Positions 1 through 8,475 are shown, numbered from the stretch's first letter. The stretch: 47,098 bases of DNA from Gammaproteobacteria bacterium (GCA_022340345.1 JAJDOE010000078.1:1-47098), one strand, 5' to 3'. Numbers and translations are program-made. Notes: generated from the letters alone by a model not told the origin.

Positions 1-2
1 TG

Positions 3-140
3 CTCGCCATGTACGATAAATGGACACCGTCCCTGCGGATCATTTTTCCGGTCGTCGGGGTCGTGGTGGTGTTCGGATTTTATCTGCTTTTCGCGAAGCT
101 GCTTCTCGTACCATTGCCGACGGGCACGTTTTTCGATTAG
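3..140 (+). CDS. TctB subunit of a tripartite tricarboxylate transporter, C-terminal end (partial)
   Basis: Only the last 45 codons are inside the window; the 5' part is cut off by the left edge. The reading frame ends at the TAG at 138-140. The visible residues form one hydrophobic segment rich in Val, Phe and Leu, followed by the tail VPLPTGTFFD. This matches the typical ending of TctB, the small four-helix membrane subunit of TTT-family solute transporters (a hydrophobic helix, then a V-P-L-P-x-G motif). The gene lies 47 bp upstream of two dehydrogenases of the sulfolactate type, so the transporter is plausibly the sulfolactate importer (SlcHFG type). That substrate assignment rests on context only. 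Because most of the protein is missing, family assignment is moderate. Confidence 0.6.
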   Translation, partial: LAMYDKWTPSLRIIFPVVGVVVVFGFYLLFAKLLLVPLPTGTFFD

Positions 141-187
141 CCCCGTTTATCGAGCATTCCGCCCGCGCCGGTCGCGGGAAGGTTCAC

Positions 188-1123
188 ATGGCTGACATCG
201 TAATTTCCGAATTCATGGACCAAACCGCGGTGGACGATCTGTCTTCGCGATTCCAGGTGCTCTATGCGGCCGATCTGGTTGATCGGCCCGGAGATCTGAA
301 CGAAGCCCTGCAGGACGCAAGGGCCCTCATCGTTCGCAACCGGACACAGGTGAACCCGGAAATGCTGGCTCGGGCGCCCGCGCTGCAGGCGGTTGGCCGC
401 CTGGGCGTGGGGCTGGACAATATCGATCTCGTGGCCTGTTCTGCGCAGGGCGTCACCGTCTACCCGGCTACCGGGGCCAATGACATCGCGGTTGCGGAAT
501 ACGTTATCGCGACCGTCATGTTGCTGGCTCGTAACGCCTACGGGGCCAGCCAGGAGGTCATTTCCGGCAAGTGGCCACGTCAGAGTTGCATCGGGCGCGA
601 GATCCGCGGACAGGTGCTGGGGCTGGTTGGTTGTGGCGAGATCGCGCGGGAAACCGCCCGGCTCGCCCAGGCACTGGGAATGACAGCGATCGCCTACGAC
701 CCATACGTGGACGTTGGGGACAGCGTATGGGAAAAGATCGAGCGCAGCGAAAGCCTCCAGGAACTGTTCGCGGCCGCGGACGTGATCAGTCTGCACGTTC
801 CGCTGAACGATTCGACCCGCAGCCTGATCGGAGCGGAAGCGTTGTCCGGGGCCAAACCCGGAGCGCTGCTGGTAAATACCTCGCGCGGCGGTGTGGTTGA
901 CGAGGCGGCACTCGTGGCGGCCTTGAAAGGCGGTCTGCTGGGGGGCGCAGCGATCGACGTATTTGCCAGTGAGCCGCTTGGCGAAGCATCCGGTCAGCAA
1001 TTCGCCGGTATTCCCAACCTGATTCTGACGCCACATATTGCCGGAGTGACCGAGCAGTCGAACGTGCGGGTGAGTTCGATGATCGCTGATACCGTGGCGC
1101 AACACCTTTCGGTGGCATCATGA
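188..1123 (+). CDS. slcC: D-2-hydroxyacid dehydrogenase, likely (S)-sulfolactate dehydrogenase
   Basis: A 311-residue NAD-dependent D-isomer-specific 2-hydroxyacid dehydrogenase. I start it at the ATG at 188, which follows GGGAAGG and gives the family-like beginning MADIVISEFM; an upstream in-frame ATG lacks both. The Rossmann glycine motif lies at about residues 145-150, an Asp (171) follows the second strand, and the catalytic triad is Arg233, Glu262 and His283 (TPHIAG). There is no ACT domain, so it is shorter than a typical SerA. It overlaps the next gene by 4 bp (ATGA). The adjacent ComC-family enzyme and TctB transporter match the sulfolactate gene set described in Chromohalobacter, where SlcC oxidises (S)-sulfolactate to sulfopyruvate. 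Function is inferred from sequence resemblance plus context; another hydroxyacid substrate remains possible. Confidence 0.75.
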   Translation: MADIVISEFMDQTAVDDLSSRFQVLYAADLVDRPGDLNEALQDARALIVRNRTQVNPEMLARAPALQAVGRLGVGLDNIDLVACSAQGVTVYPATGANDIAVAEYVIATVMLLARNAYGASQEVISGKWPRQSCIGREIRGQVLGLVGCGEIARETARLAQALGMTAIAYDPYVDVGDSVWEKIERSESLQELFAAADVISLHVPLNDSTRSLIGAEALSGAKPGALLVNTSRGGVVDEAALVAALKGGLLGGAAIDVFASEPLGEASGQQFAGIPNLILTPHIAGVTEQSNVRVSSMIADTVAQHLSVAS

Positions 1124-2148
1124 CGGATACGGGTCTTGCGGTTCCGGAGGCGATCGAGATGGTCGCCGGAATTCTTCGTCGCCACAAAACCAGCGAGGAG
1201 AATGCCCTGCACGTTTCCAGGGCGCTGGTGGCGGCGGAGATGGACGGCCAGCGTGGGCACGGTTTGTCCCGGGTGCCTTCGTATGCGGCGCAATCCGCAT
1301 CCGGCAAGGTAGATGGAAACGCAGTTCCGGTCGTGGTGGACAGGAAGAGCGCCGCGGTGCGTATCGACGCCTGCTCTGGGTTCGCCTTTCCGGCCTTCGC
1401 CCTGGCCATTAACGAGTTAAGCGAAATGGCTCGCGCGGGGGGTATCGCGGCGGCATCGATTTTTCATTCCCATCACTTCGGCCAGGCCGGGTACCAGGCG
1501 GAACGCCTGGCGGAGAAGGGCCTGGTGGGAATGGTTTTCGGGAACAGCCCGCAGGCCATTTCTCCCTGGGGCGGGAAAAAGGCCGTGTTTGGAACCAATC
1601 CCATTGCCTTCGCCGCCCCCCGGACCGACGACATCCCGCTGGTAATTGATCTCAGCCTGGCCAAGGTGGCCAGAGGCAAGGTAGTGGTCGCCCAGCGCTT
1701 CGGCGATTCCATTCCGGAAGGCTGGGCCCTGGATTCGAACGGTCAACCGACGACGGACCCCAGCGCGGCGTTACAGGGAACCATGCTGCCCATGGGCGGC
1801 GCCAAGGGCGCGGCACTGGTGCTTATGGTGGAGATTCTGGCCGCGGGCCTGAGTGGCGCCAATTTCGGTTACCAGGCGAGTTCGTTCTTTACCGCCGATG
1901 GCCCCCCGCCCGGAGTCGGGCAACTGGTTCTGGCCTTCGATCCGGAGTTCTTTGCCGGCGGGAGTTTTGCGAGTCGCCTTGAGGAACTGCTCGCGGAGAT
2001 CCTTGCGCAGGACGGTGTGCGGCTGCCGGGTGCGCGGCGCGTGTCCCTGCGCGAGCGGGCCTGGCGGGACGGGTTGCGCATTCCGTCCGGCTTGTTCGAT
2101 GAACTGACACTACTTCGACAGGGTGAGTCCCCGACTAGTCGCCAATAG
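1120..2148 (+). CDS. comC: malate/L-lactate dehydrogenase family, likely (R)-sulfolactate dehydrogenase
   Basis: A 342-residue member of the LDH2/MDH2 oxidoreductase family, which has its own NAD(P)-binding fold unrelated to Rossmann lactate dehydrogenases. Family motifs are visible: HGLSR at 48-52, the His-rich stretch HSHHFGQAGY around 116-125, and GTNPIAFAAP at 158-167. Translation is probably coupled to slcC through the ATGA overlap at 1120-1123. In sulfolactate-degrading bacteria the SlcC/ComC pair interconverts the two sulfolactate enantiomers through sulfopyruvate, so that one enantiomer can be handed to the lyase SuyAB. suyAB is not in the window and would be expected upstream. The 3' end overlaps the convergent GST-like gene by 14 bp. 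The family is clear; the exact substrate is inferred. Confidence 0.75.
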   Translation: MTDTGLAVPEAIEMVAGILRRHKTSEENALHVSRALVAAEMDGQRGHGLSRVPSYAAQSASGKVDGNAVPVVVDRKSAAVRIDACSGFAFPAFALAINELSEMARAGGIAAASIFHSHHFGQAGYQAERLAEKGLVGMVFGNSPQAISPWGGKKAVFGTNPIAFAAPRTDDIPLVIDLSLAKVARGKVVVAQRFGDSIPEGWALDSNGQPTTDPSAALQGTMLPMGGAKGAALVLMVEILAAGLSGANFGYQASSFFTADGPPPGVGQLVLAFDPEFFAGGSFASRLEELLAEILAQDGVRLPGARRVSLRERAWRDGLRIPSGLFDELTLLRQGESPTSRQ

Positions 2149-2815
2149 CCACAAACGGCTGGTCCTTGAGTTGCGCGGCGAAACCGTCAAGCGCTTCATT
2201 GACCGAATCCCAGGTGTCCAGTTGTTCCATGTTGGCAAGCCAGCGCGAGACATTCGGGTAGGCGGAAAAGTCACAGCGGGTAAGTTTGCCCAGGGTGATC
2301 AGGCAGGCACCGAAATAGTCGGCGATGGTGATTTCGTTTCCGCACAGGTATTGCTGGTTCGGTCCAATGATGTCTTTGTCCAGAACCTTGAGCCATGCCG
2401 CAGCGCGCTCTTTTCCCCAGGCCAGGGTTGCCGCCTGTACCGCGTCGCTCGGGCGCTTATGGTGCGGGAACAACTGCGGGTAGATCAGGCCGTAGCTGAA
2501 TTCACGACTGAACTGGGTGTTGAACCAGTCCATGCGTTCGTTGACCCGCGCACGTTTCTGCAGATCCTTCGGGTAGCTCCGCAGTTCGAACTTATCGGCC
2601 AGGTACTTGAGGATGGCGGAGCTTTCCGTAAGTCGGAAGTCACCATCCTCGAGGGTGGGAACCAGTTTGTTCGGGTTAATCGCGGCGTACGGGTCCTGGG
2701 TGTGTTCACCGGTCATCAGGTCCACTACCTGTTCCTCGACATCCAGGTTGTTTTCCGCGATAAGCAAACGAACCGGCCGGCTGCTGGTGGAAATCGGGTG
2801 CATGTACAACTTCAT
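2135..2815 (-). CDS. glutathione S-transferase family protein
   Basis: A 226-residue protein with an N-terminal thioredoxin-like domain (about 1-80) and an all-helical C-terminal domain. The candidate catalytic serines are in the STSSR stretch (9-13). The cis-proline region VPTLEDG (52-58) and the glutathione-binding ESSAI (64-68) are present. The start ATG at 2815 is preceded by GGAGG at proper distance. It runs convergently into comC, sharing 14 bp at the 3' ends, and has no obvious operon partner. Such proteins may conjugate glutathione to electrophiles, reduce peroxides or act as SspA-like regulators; nothing here distinguishes these options. Confidence is high for the fold and low for the reaction. 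Confidence 0.85.
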   Translation of the reverse strand: MKLYMHPISTSSRPVRLLIAENNLDVEEQVVDLMTGEHTQDPYAAINPNKLVPTLEDGDFRLTESSAILKYLADKFELRSYPKDLQKRARVNERMDWFNTQFSREFSYGLIYPQLFPHHKRPSDAVQAATLAWGKERAAAWLKVLDKDIIGPNQQYLCGNEITIADYFGACLITLGKLTRCDFSAYPNVSRWLANMEQLDTWDSVNEALDGFAAQLKDQPFVAIGD

Positions 2816-3054
2816 GGCAGTCCCTCCGATGAGGCGGTGAACGGTTTCCCGGCGCCGCCGGGTGGGGTGTCGTTGTGCCGCGCGGCGTCCAAGTGCCGCG
2901 CGCTACCAAAAAGTATAGGCTTCGGACACATCCGGGTACACGTCCGGAAGAATCCCGCTGCCGGTCCGGCAACCGGAAAATTTCGGCAGGCGAGGCCGGA
3001 TCACATGACAGAATGGTTGCTTCTTACCATCAGGACACCGGTGCGGAGACCGAA

Positions 3055-3504
3055 ATGCCCCTGCTGTTGATCCTTTTTATTGCGATTCCGATCCTTGAAA
3101 TCTATCTGCTGCTGGGTGTGGGCGGCGTGATCGGCACGCTCCCGACCGTTGCCGCGGTGGTGTTCACCGCGATTCTCGGTGCCGCCCTGGTGCGTCGCCA
3201 GGGCCTGGCGACCCTGGGCAAGGTGCAGAACCTGATGGAGCGCGGGGAGATGCCGGCGACGGAGATCCTGGAGGGGGTAGCGATCCTGTTGGCCGGGGCT
3301 TTGTTGCTGACTCCGGGATTTTTTACCGACGCAATTGGTTTCGCCGCATTGATTCCGGCCCTGCGCAGGGGCCTGATCCAGCGGTTGGCGAAGGGCGGCA
3401 GGCTGGGTGGCCTCGGTGCCCGCGCCACGGGCGATCCGGGACCCCTCGATCCGCAGCGCCCCGGACGCACCCTGGAGGGCGAGTTCCGGAACGAAGACGA
3501 TTAA
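3055..3504 (+). CDS. fxsA: FxsA family membrane protein
   Basis: A 149-residue inner-membrane protein. I start it at the ATG at 3055 (MPLLLILFIAIPILEIYLLL), which gives the conserved family beginning; earlier in-frame starts add a non-homologous stretch. The pattern is typical of FxsA: two N-terminal hydrophobic segments (about 1-45), the R-R-Q-G motif, a TEILEG segment near the middle, then the LTPGFFTD motif and a basic, Gly/Arg-rich cytoplasmic tail. In E. coli the protein suppresses F-plasmid exclusion of phage T7 when overproduced; its normal role is not known. It is a single-gene unit here. Confidence 0.9.
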   Translation: MPLLLILFIAIPILEIYLLLGVGGVIGTLPTVAAVVFTAILGAALVRRQGLATLGKVQNLMERGEMPATEILEGVAILLAGALLLTPGFFTDAIGFAALIPALRRGLIQRLAKGGRLGGLGARATGDPGPLDPQRPGRTLEGEFRNEDD

Positions 3505-3536
3505 CCTGTCGCGGAACGGGCCTGTCGCGGAACGGG
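3505..3536. repeat. perfect 16-bp tandem duplication
   Basis: The 16-mer CCTGTCGCGGAACGGG occurs at 3505-3520 and again, without mismatch or gap, at 3521-3536. It begins right after the fxsA stop codon and lies in the short gap before the convergent decarboxylase gene. It looks like a simple replication-slippage duplication. Confidence 0.9.
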
Positions 3537-3558
3537 TGATGCGGAAGCAGCCGCCGGT

Positions 3559-4935
3559 TCAGGCGCGAAGCGCCGCCTGGAAGGCCTCGACCACGCGGTC
3601 AATGTCTTCGCTGGTGGTGCGGTGGTTGCTCAGCGAAATCCGCATAACGCGCATGTCGTGCCACCGGGTGGCACCGAACCAAGCCTCGCCACCCTGGTTG
3701 ACCCGCTGAATGATTTCATCGGTACGCGCGTCGTGGTCGCCGTCCGGATCCAGGAAACGTACCAGCGCCTGGTTGATGATCGGGGCGCTCAGCACTTCGA
3801 CTCCCGGCAGGGTTTCCAGCTGGCTCACCAGCTCCCGGGTCAGCTCGCAACAGCGCTCCACGATACCGGCGACGCCCCGGCGACCCAGGGCACGCAGTGC
3901 CGCGTATAGCGGGATGGCGCGCGCCCGCCGGGACCACTCGGGGCTCCAGTCGAACTGGTCCCGAACGTTTTTCACCTCAACTTTGTACGGCGCTGGAATA
4001 CTCATGGCGATGCGGTGGGCATCCGGGTGAGCGACGAACGCGATGCCATTGTCATAGGGTACGTTCAGCCACTTGTGGGCGTCGGTTGCCCAGGAGTCCG
4101 CCTTCTCAATGCCCCGGGTCAGGTGACGCAGGCGCTCGCTGGCGGCGGCCCACAGACCGAAGGCGCCATCGATGTGCACCCAGGCGTTGTGCGCGTGGGC
4201 GATATCGCAGACCGAATCGATCGGATCGAAGATGCCGCGATTCAGGTCGCCGGCCGCCAGCGAAACGATAGTCGGCATATCCGGCGTTTTTTTCAGTTCC
4301 TTCTCCAGCGCGGCAACGTCGATACCACCGTCCGGCTGCTCTGCGATCCGGGTCACGGCGTTGGTGCCGATGCCGAGATAGCGCAGGGCGCGCAGCAGGG
4401 TTTCATGGTGTTCCGCCACCAGCACGCGGATCGGCGGGCTGCCGGCCATGCCCTGTTCCTCCACCAACCAGCCCTGGTCCGCGAGCACCTGGTGGCGTGC
4501 CGCGGCCAAGGCGGTGACGTGGGCCATCTGGCAACCGGTCACGAAGGCGGAGGAGGCATGCTGTGGAAGGCCAAGCAGGTCTTTCAGCCAGCCGGCCACG
4601 ATCTCCTCGATGATCGCGGTGGTGGGCGAACAGGCATAGGTGGCCGCGTTCTGGTCCCAGGTCGATGTCAGCCAGTCGGCGGCGATGGATACCGGGGTCG
4701 CGCCGCCGATCACCCAGCCAAAAAAACGCCCGCTGGCGGTGTTCAGCAATCCGCCCCGGGCGTCCCGCGCCAGTTCCTCGATCACCTGAAGCGGGGGCAG
4801 CCCTTCCTCGGTCAGATCTTTTTGCAGGCTGGCGCGGATCGTGTCCGCGTCCAGTTCCTGGCTGACCTTGCCGCTATCCAGGGTTTCCAGGTATTGCGCG
4901 GCCAGTGATGCCGCGCGTTCGAGTTCAGGGTTCAC
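3559..4935 (-). CDS. PLP-dependent group II amino-acid decarboxylase family protein
   Basis: A 458-residue pyridoxal-phosphate enzyme of the glutamate/aromatic amino-acid decarboxylase group. The open frame continues upstream, but GGGAGG sits 8 nt before the GTG at 4935 and the homologous region starts there (MNPELERAAS), so I use that GTG. The Schiff-base lysine is Lys288 in TDAHKWLNVPYD, and the PLP-ring-contacting Asp is Asp256 in HIDGAFG. The N-terminal helical region and the FFGWVIGG stretch (71-78) are typical of the group. Substrate cannot be read from sequence; family members act on tyrosine, DOPA, glutamate, aspartate or cysteine sulfinate. It is divergent from the spermidine-synthase-like gene, with about 108 bp between the starts. 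Confidence 0.85.
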   Translation of the reverse strand: MNPELERAASLAAQYLETLDSGKVSQELDADTIRASLQKDLTEEGLPPLQVIEELARDARGGLLNTASGRFFGWVIGGATPVSIAADWLTSTWDQNAATYACSPTTAIIEEIVAGWLKDLLGLPQHASSAFVTGCQMAHVTALAAARHQVLADQGWLVEEQGMAGSPPIRVLVAEHHETLLRALRYLGIGTNAVTRIAEQPDGGIDVAALEKELKKTPDMPTIVSLAAGDLNRGIFDPIDSVCDIAHAHNAWVHIDGAFGLWAAASERLRHLTRGIEKADSWATDAHKWLNVPYDNGIAFVAHPDAHRIAMSIPAPYKVEVKNVRDQFDWSPEWSRRARAIPLYAALRALGRRGVAGIVERCCELTRELVSQLETLPGVEVLSAPIINQALVRFLDPDGDHDARTDEIIQRVNQGGEAWFGATRWHDMRVMRISLSNHRTTSEDIDRVVEAFQAALRA

Positions 4936-5043
4936 GTTCGGGCCTCCCGGGGCGCAGGCGCAATAATTGCCCAGCCGCCGGGAAATCACCAGCCGCCGGC
5001 GGTGATTGCTACTATGGGCGACCTTCCCGGAAGCGAACGGACG

Positions 5044-5763
5044 ATGACGGTCTCCTTCGAAGAACTGGACTACCAGGACACGCCGCTGGGCGCCATCAGC
5101 CTGCGGCGCCGGTCCGAGCCCCGGCTGGAAGGGCGGGTTCTTTACGAAGTAAAGCTCGGGGAAGAGTTCCTGATGTCCAGCCTGTTCACGGTGGCGGAGA
5201 CTCGCCTCGCGGAGCTCGGGCTGGCAGCGCTGGAGGGGGAGGGCCTGGATATCGTGGTCGGTGGACTGGGCCTGGGCTATACCGCATCCGCGGTGCTGCA
5301 CAGCCCGCGGGCGCGATCCCTGCTGGTGATCGAAGTGATGGAACCGGTAATCCGCTGGCATCGCCAGGGGCTGGTACCGCTCGGCCCGGAACTGACGGCG
5401 GACCCCCGTTGCCGCTTCCTCCAGGGTGATTTCTTTGCCCTGGCGGGGTCCAGCCACGGATTCGATCGGACCCGGTCCGACTCCCGGGTGCACGCGGTGC
5501 TGCTGGATATCGACCATTCGCCGGGCCACTGGCTCCAACCCGGGAACGCGGGCTTCTATACGGAAGCCGGGCTGCGCAGCCTGGCCGACAAGCTGCACCC
5601 TGGGGGCGTGTTCGGAATGTGGTCCAATGAACCCCCGGATCCCGGCTTCGCCGCGGTGCTGGCCGGCGTGTTTCGTTCCGCGCAGTCCCACGTCGTGGAC
5701 TTCCCGAATCCGTACACCGGTGGTGACTCTGCCAGCACGGTCTACCTTGCCCACAAGGCCTGA
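5044..5763 (+). CDS. spermidine-synthase-fold / SAM-dependent methyltransferase-like protein
   Basis: A 239-residue protein with a Rossmann methyltransferase core. The chosen ATG at 5044 follows a GGAAG element. Motif I, VVGGLGLGYTA, lies at about residues 72-82, with the acidic end of strand 2 in VIEVMEP, and LLDIDHSPG (motif IV-like) near 155. This arrangement resembles spermidine synthase-like proteins found alone in proteobacterial genomes, where the polyamine specificity of true SpeE is not established. No polyamine genes are nearby. The likely ligand is S-adenosylmethionine or a decarboxylated derivative; the acceptor is unknown. Confidence 0.7.
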   Translation: MTVSFEELDYQDTPLGAISLRRRSEPRLEGRVLYEVKLGEEFLMSSLFTVAETRLAELGLAALEGEGLDIVVGGLGLGYTASAVLHSPRARSLLVIEVMEPVIRWHRQGLVPLGPELTADPRCRFLQGDFFALAGSSHGFDRTRSDSRVHAVLLDIDHSPGHWLQPGNAGFYTEAGLRSLADKLHPGGVFGMWSNEPPDPGFAAVLAGVFRSAQSHVVDFPNPYTGGDSASTVYLAHKA

Positions 5764-6056
5764 CCCGCGCAAAACGGGGCTGGTATCCGCCAGGGATTGG
5801 CCGTATAGTCGCGCCACCTTCGCGGGATCTGTTTGATCCGGGACTACGAAGGCGGCGTTTCTGACCCTCCTCCTGTTTTATCCATTACTGGCAGTCTGGT
5901 TGGCAACGTAGGGCCGAGCCCGAGCTGGACCTTTTGAGTCCGGACCGGTGGCCCGAAGAGTGAACCAGGTTGCACGGTATCTCTGCGGGATACCCTGCCC
6001 GCGTTCGTATGTACACAATTTTCGCTCGTCGAAAACCGGCGGGCAGGGGTATCGTC
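5764..6056. other. intergenic region, possible structured leader of the RhlE helicase gene
   Basis: There are 293 bp without a convincing gene. A hairpin-capable element lies at 5817-5852: an outer stem CCTTCG (5817-5822) with CGAAGG (5847-5852), and inside it GGATC/GATCC closing a five-base loop. A TATAGT at 5804-5809 could be a -10 element, but the -35 is poor. If transcription starts near 5815, the helicase mRNA would have a long structured 5' leader, a common feature of DEAD-box helicase genes that are regulated by temperature or by their own product. This is suggestive only. Confidence 0.3.
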
Positions 6057-7373
6057 TTGTCATTTGAACAACTGAATCTTCATCCCGACCTGCACAAGGC
6101 CATCGCCGCGTGCGGATTTACCGAACCTACTGAAATCCAGCGGCAGGCCATTCCCGCTGTCCTTTCCGGACGCGACCTGATGGCTTCCGCCCAGACCGGC
6201 ACCGGCAAGACCGCTGCATTCGTTCTTCCGGCATTGCAAAAACTGCTTTCGCCGGCCGCCACGAACGGAAAGGGCCCGCGGGTGCTGGTGCTTACACCGA
6301 CTCGCGAGCTCGCCATCCAGGTGAATGACAACATTCGCCAGTTCAGCCGCTTCTCGCGTTTCACTACCGGTACCGTGGTGGGCGGCATGCCGTACCCGCC
6401 GCAGCTGAAAATGCTGCGCAACAAACTGGACCTGCTGGTCGCCACGCCGGGTCGGCTGATGGACCACATGGAACAGCGTAGGGTGGATTTCTCACGCCTC
6501 GAGATGCTGGTGCTGGATGAAGCCGACCGCATGCTGGACATGGGCTTCGTGGACGCGGTGCGCAGGATCGCCCAGGCGCTGCCGGAAAATCGGCAGACCC
6601 TGTTGTTTTCCGCCACCCTGGAAGGCGCGGTACTCAAGATCGCGAAACAGATTCTCAAGGACCCGGTGCAGGTGCAGCTGGCCAACAACCGGGATCGCCA
6701 CACGGCAATTACGCAACATGCACACCGGACCGATGATTCCGATCACAAGCGCAAACTGATTTCGCACTACGCGACGCACGAATCGGTCAGCCAGGCATTG
6801 ATTTTCACCGCCACCAAGCGAGGCGCGGACCGCTTGTCCAAGCGACTTCTGGCGGACGGGCATACCAGTGCCGCCCTGCACGGAGACATGAGCCAGAACA
6901 AGCGCAAGCGTACCGTGGACCAGATGCGTAACGGAAAAATCCGGATCCTGGTGGCCACCGACGTCGCCGCGCGGGGCCTGGACATCAAGGGCATCAGCCA
7001 CGTCATCAATTTCGATATGCCGATGGTGGCGGAGGACTACATTCACCGCATCGGGCGCACCGGGCGTGCCGGCGCAACCGGGAATGCGATCTCCCTGGTG
7101 GGACCGGATGACCATCGCAAATTGGCCGGTATCCAGCGCCTGACCGGCAGTAACTTTGAGTGGACGGTCATCCAGGGCCTGGAGCCGCTGAACAAGGAGC
7201 CCGTGCGCGGGCGCCCGGGACCGGCCGGTGGCAATGGCGCCCGGCGCCAAAAGCCCGCAGGCGGACGTCCCTGGACAAACTCTGCGGGACCCGGAAACGG
7301 TGCTGGCCGGCGGCAACGCAGACAGGGAAGCAAGCCCGCATCCGGAAACCGGTCACGAAGCCCGGCCCGCTAA
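6057..7373 (+). CDS. rhlE: DEAD-box ATP-dependent RNA helicase, RhlE type
   Basis: About 438 residues. I prefer the TTG at 6057, because it gives the conserved RhlE beginning (M)SFEQLNLHPDL and is preceded by GGCAGGGG; an ATG at 6009 would add 16 residues without family support. Helicase motifs appear in order: Q motif with PTEIQRQAIP (24-33), AQTGTGKT (45-52), PTREL (81-85), TPGR (130-133), DEAD (154-157), SAT (185-187) and, near 330, HRIGRTGR. The C-terminal 80 residues are basic and Gly/Pro/Arg rich, typical of an RNA-binding tail. RhlE helicases remodel rRNA and mRNA structures in ribosome assembly and decay. It is a single gene with a likely terminator just downstream. Confidence 0.93.
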   Translation: MSFEQLNLHPDLHKAIAACGFTEPTEIQRQAIPAVLSGRDLMASAQTGTGKTAAFVLPALQKLLSPAATNGKGPRVLVLTPTRELAIQVNDNIRQFSRFSRFTTGTVVGGMPYPPQLKMLRNKLDLLVATPGRLMDHMEQRRVDFSRLEMLVLDEADRMLDMGFVDAVRRIAQALPENRQTLLFSATLEGAVLKIAKQILKDPVQVQLANNRDRHTAITQHAHRTDDSDHKRKLISHYATHESVSQALIFTATKRGADRLSKRLLADGHTSAALHGDMSQNKRKRTVDQMRNGKIRILVATDVAARGLDIKGISHVINFDMPMVAEDYIHRIGRTGRAGATGNAISLVGPDDHRKLAGIQRLTGSNFEWTVIQGLEPLNKEPVRGRPGPAGGNGARRQKPAGGRPWTNSAGPGNGAGRRQRRQGSKPASGNRSRSPAR

Positions 7374-7388
7374 GCTAGCGCAAGGTGG

Positions 7389-7424
7389 AAGCCCGGCGGG
7401 CCGTTCCGTCGGGTTTCGCGTTTT
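7389..7424 (+). terminator. probable Rho-independent terminator after rhlE
   Basis: AAGCCCG (7389-7395) pairs with CGGGTTT (7410-7416), allowing one G-T pair, and is followed by CGCGTTTT. It lies 16 bp after the rhlE stop and just before the 3' end of the convergent glycosyltransferase gene. The U-tract is short, so the call is moderate. Confidence 0.5.
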
Positions 7425-7425
7425 C

Positions 7426-8283
7426 CTACTCCCGATTCACGACGGTGTCGCCGATGCTGTCCAGTTCTGCGCGTGGACGTAGCAGGGCGGCTGGCAATTC
7501 GACGCCAGTGACGATGCATTCACGAACCGAACGAGCCAGGTTCCGGTAGTTCGCCCGATGCTGGTGGACATAGCTGCCGTCGTGTACGAGATGGCTGTAC
7601 TCGAGGCCTGGCACAATGTGCAGGCGACCACCGTCGCGCAACCAGCCATGATTGGCGAGCAATACATCCGGAACCGTAGAGGCGAATGCAAGTTGCGATC
7701 GAACGCGCTCGACGTACCGTATGCGCGGAACGAAATAGTTGCCGGTATTGAGGAACACGGCGACCGATCGGGATCTGTCGGCGGAAAGCATTGTCTGGAT
7801 GGCAGCGAGATCCAGGGTCCTGCCGCCCAGGTGGCGATAGTCGAACTGCGGTTTGGCGAAATCAGGGCAATAGATCAGGTCCGGATCCCAACGTGGGATC
7901 CGAAACAGGAGGTCCAGGTAGTCGCGGCCGATGGAGTTGTCCGAATCCAGCAGGATCACCCGCTCCTCGTGACAATCCGCTACCGAAATCCACTTGTTGG
8001 CCAGTGGGCCAAAATTCTCCGGATTCCGAAGCAGCCGTATTTTCTTGGATCGGCGCAGCAACTGGCGCTCCAGTTCCCGAAAAACCGCCTCACTGGAGGC
8101 ATCGTCTCGGAAGACAATTTCGCTGACGCGGGGGTCACCCACCAGAAGATCCAGGCAGGCATCGGAAAACCGGTCCCGTTCGAAAATCGGGATGGCTACC
8201 GACAACCGGCGTTGATCCCCGGTGTCGGAAAAGATCCTGGCCTGGATGCGGGAAACAATGCGTCGGGGATGAATGTGGATCAT
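7426..8283 (-). CDS. family 2 glycosyltransferase
   Basis: A protein of about 285 residues with a GT-A type nucleotide-sugar domain. It begins with a basic segment (MIHIHPRRI), followed by LSVAIPIFERD, the typical first strand of GT2 enzymes. Further on come the FRDDASS stretch, the NPENFGPLANKW motif and the LLDSDN metal-binding DxD-like motif. The frame stays open upstream to 8643, but homology-like sequence starts near 8283. No strong ribosome binding site marks that ATG, so the start is uncertain by some tens of codons. The sugar and acceptor are unknown. It sits back to back with a GT-C membrane glycosyltransferase, suggesting a role in cell-surface glycan modification. Confidence 0.7.
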   Translation of the reverse strand: MIHIHPRRIVSRIQARIFSDTGDQRRLSVAIPIFERDRFSDACLDLLVGDPRVSEIVFRDDASSEAVFRELERQLLRRSKKIRLLRNPENFGPLANKWISVADCHEERVILLDSDNSIGRDYLDLLFRIPRWDPDLIYCPDFAKPQFDYRHLGGRTLDLAAIQTMLSADRSRSVAVFLNTGNYFVPRIRYVERVRSQLAFASTVPDVLLANHGWLRDGGRLHIVPGLEYSHLVHDGSYVHQHRANYRNLARSVRECIVTGVELPAALLRPRAELDSIGDTVVNRE

Positions 8284-8475
8284 TCGTTTGCCAGCGTGAT
8301 GCGAAGCCCAGCCTCCGAAAACGATCCGGCCTGCCGGTCGGATCCGTGCGTTGCTTGCCGCGGGTCGGGAATCCCGATGCAACGCGAAGTGCTGCATCGG
8401 CCCTGATTTCCCTGTAACTTTCCAGCTGCCCGGACCCGTTTCGCGGACCGGTTTGTCCGTTACCGAGACAGGCTG

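Noticed and set aside
188-1123. Identification as serine-pathway phosphoglycerate dehydrogenase SerA
   Set aside because: It lacks an ACT or regulatory domain, and the neighbours (ComC-family enzyme, TTT transporter) fit sulfolactate metabolism, not serine synthesis.
2123-3070. 315-codon open frame on the plus strand
   Set aside because: Antisense to the GST-fold gene, which has a proper start with GGAGG and conserved motifs.
4936-5817. N-terminal extension of the PLP decarboxylase open frame to 5817
   Set aside because: It lies antisense to the methyltransferase-fold gene, shows no family similarity, and a GTG with GGGAGG at 4935 starts the conserved region.
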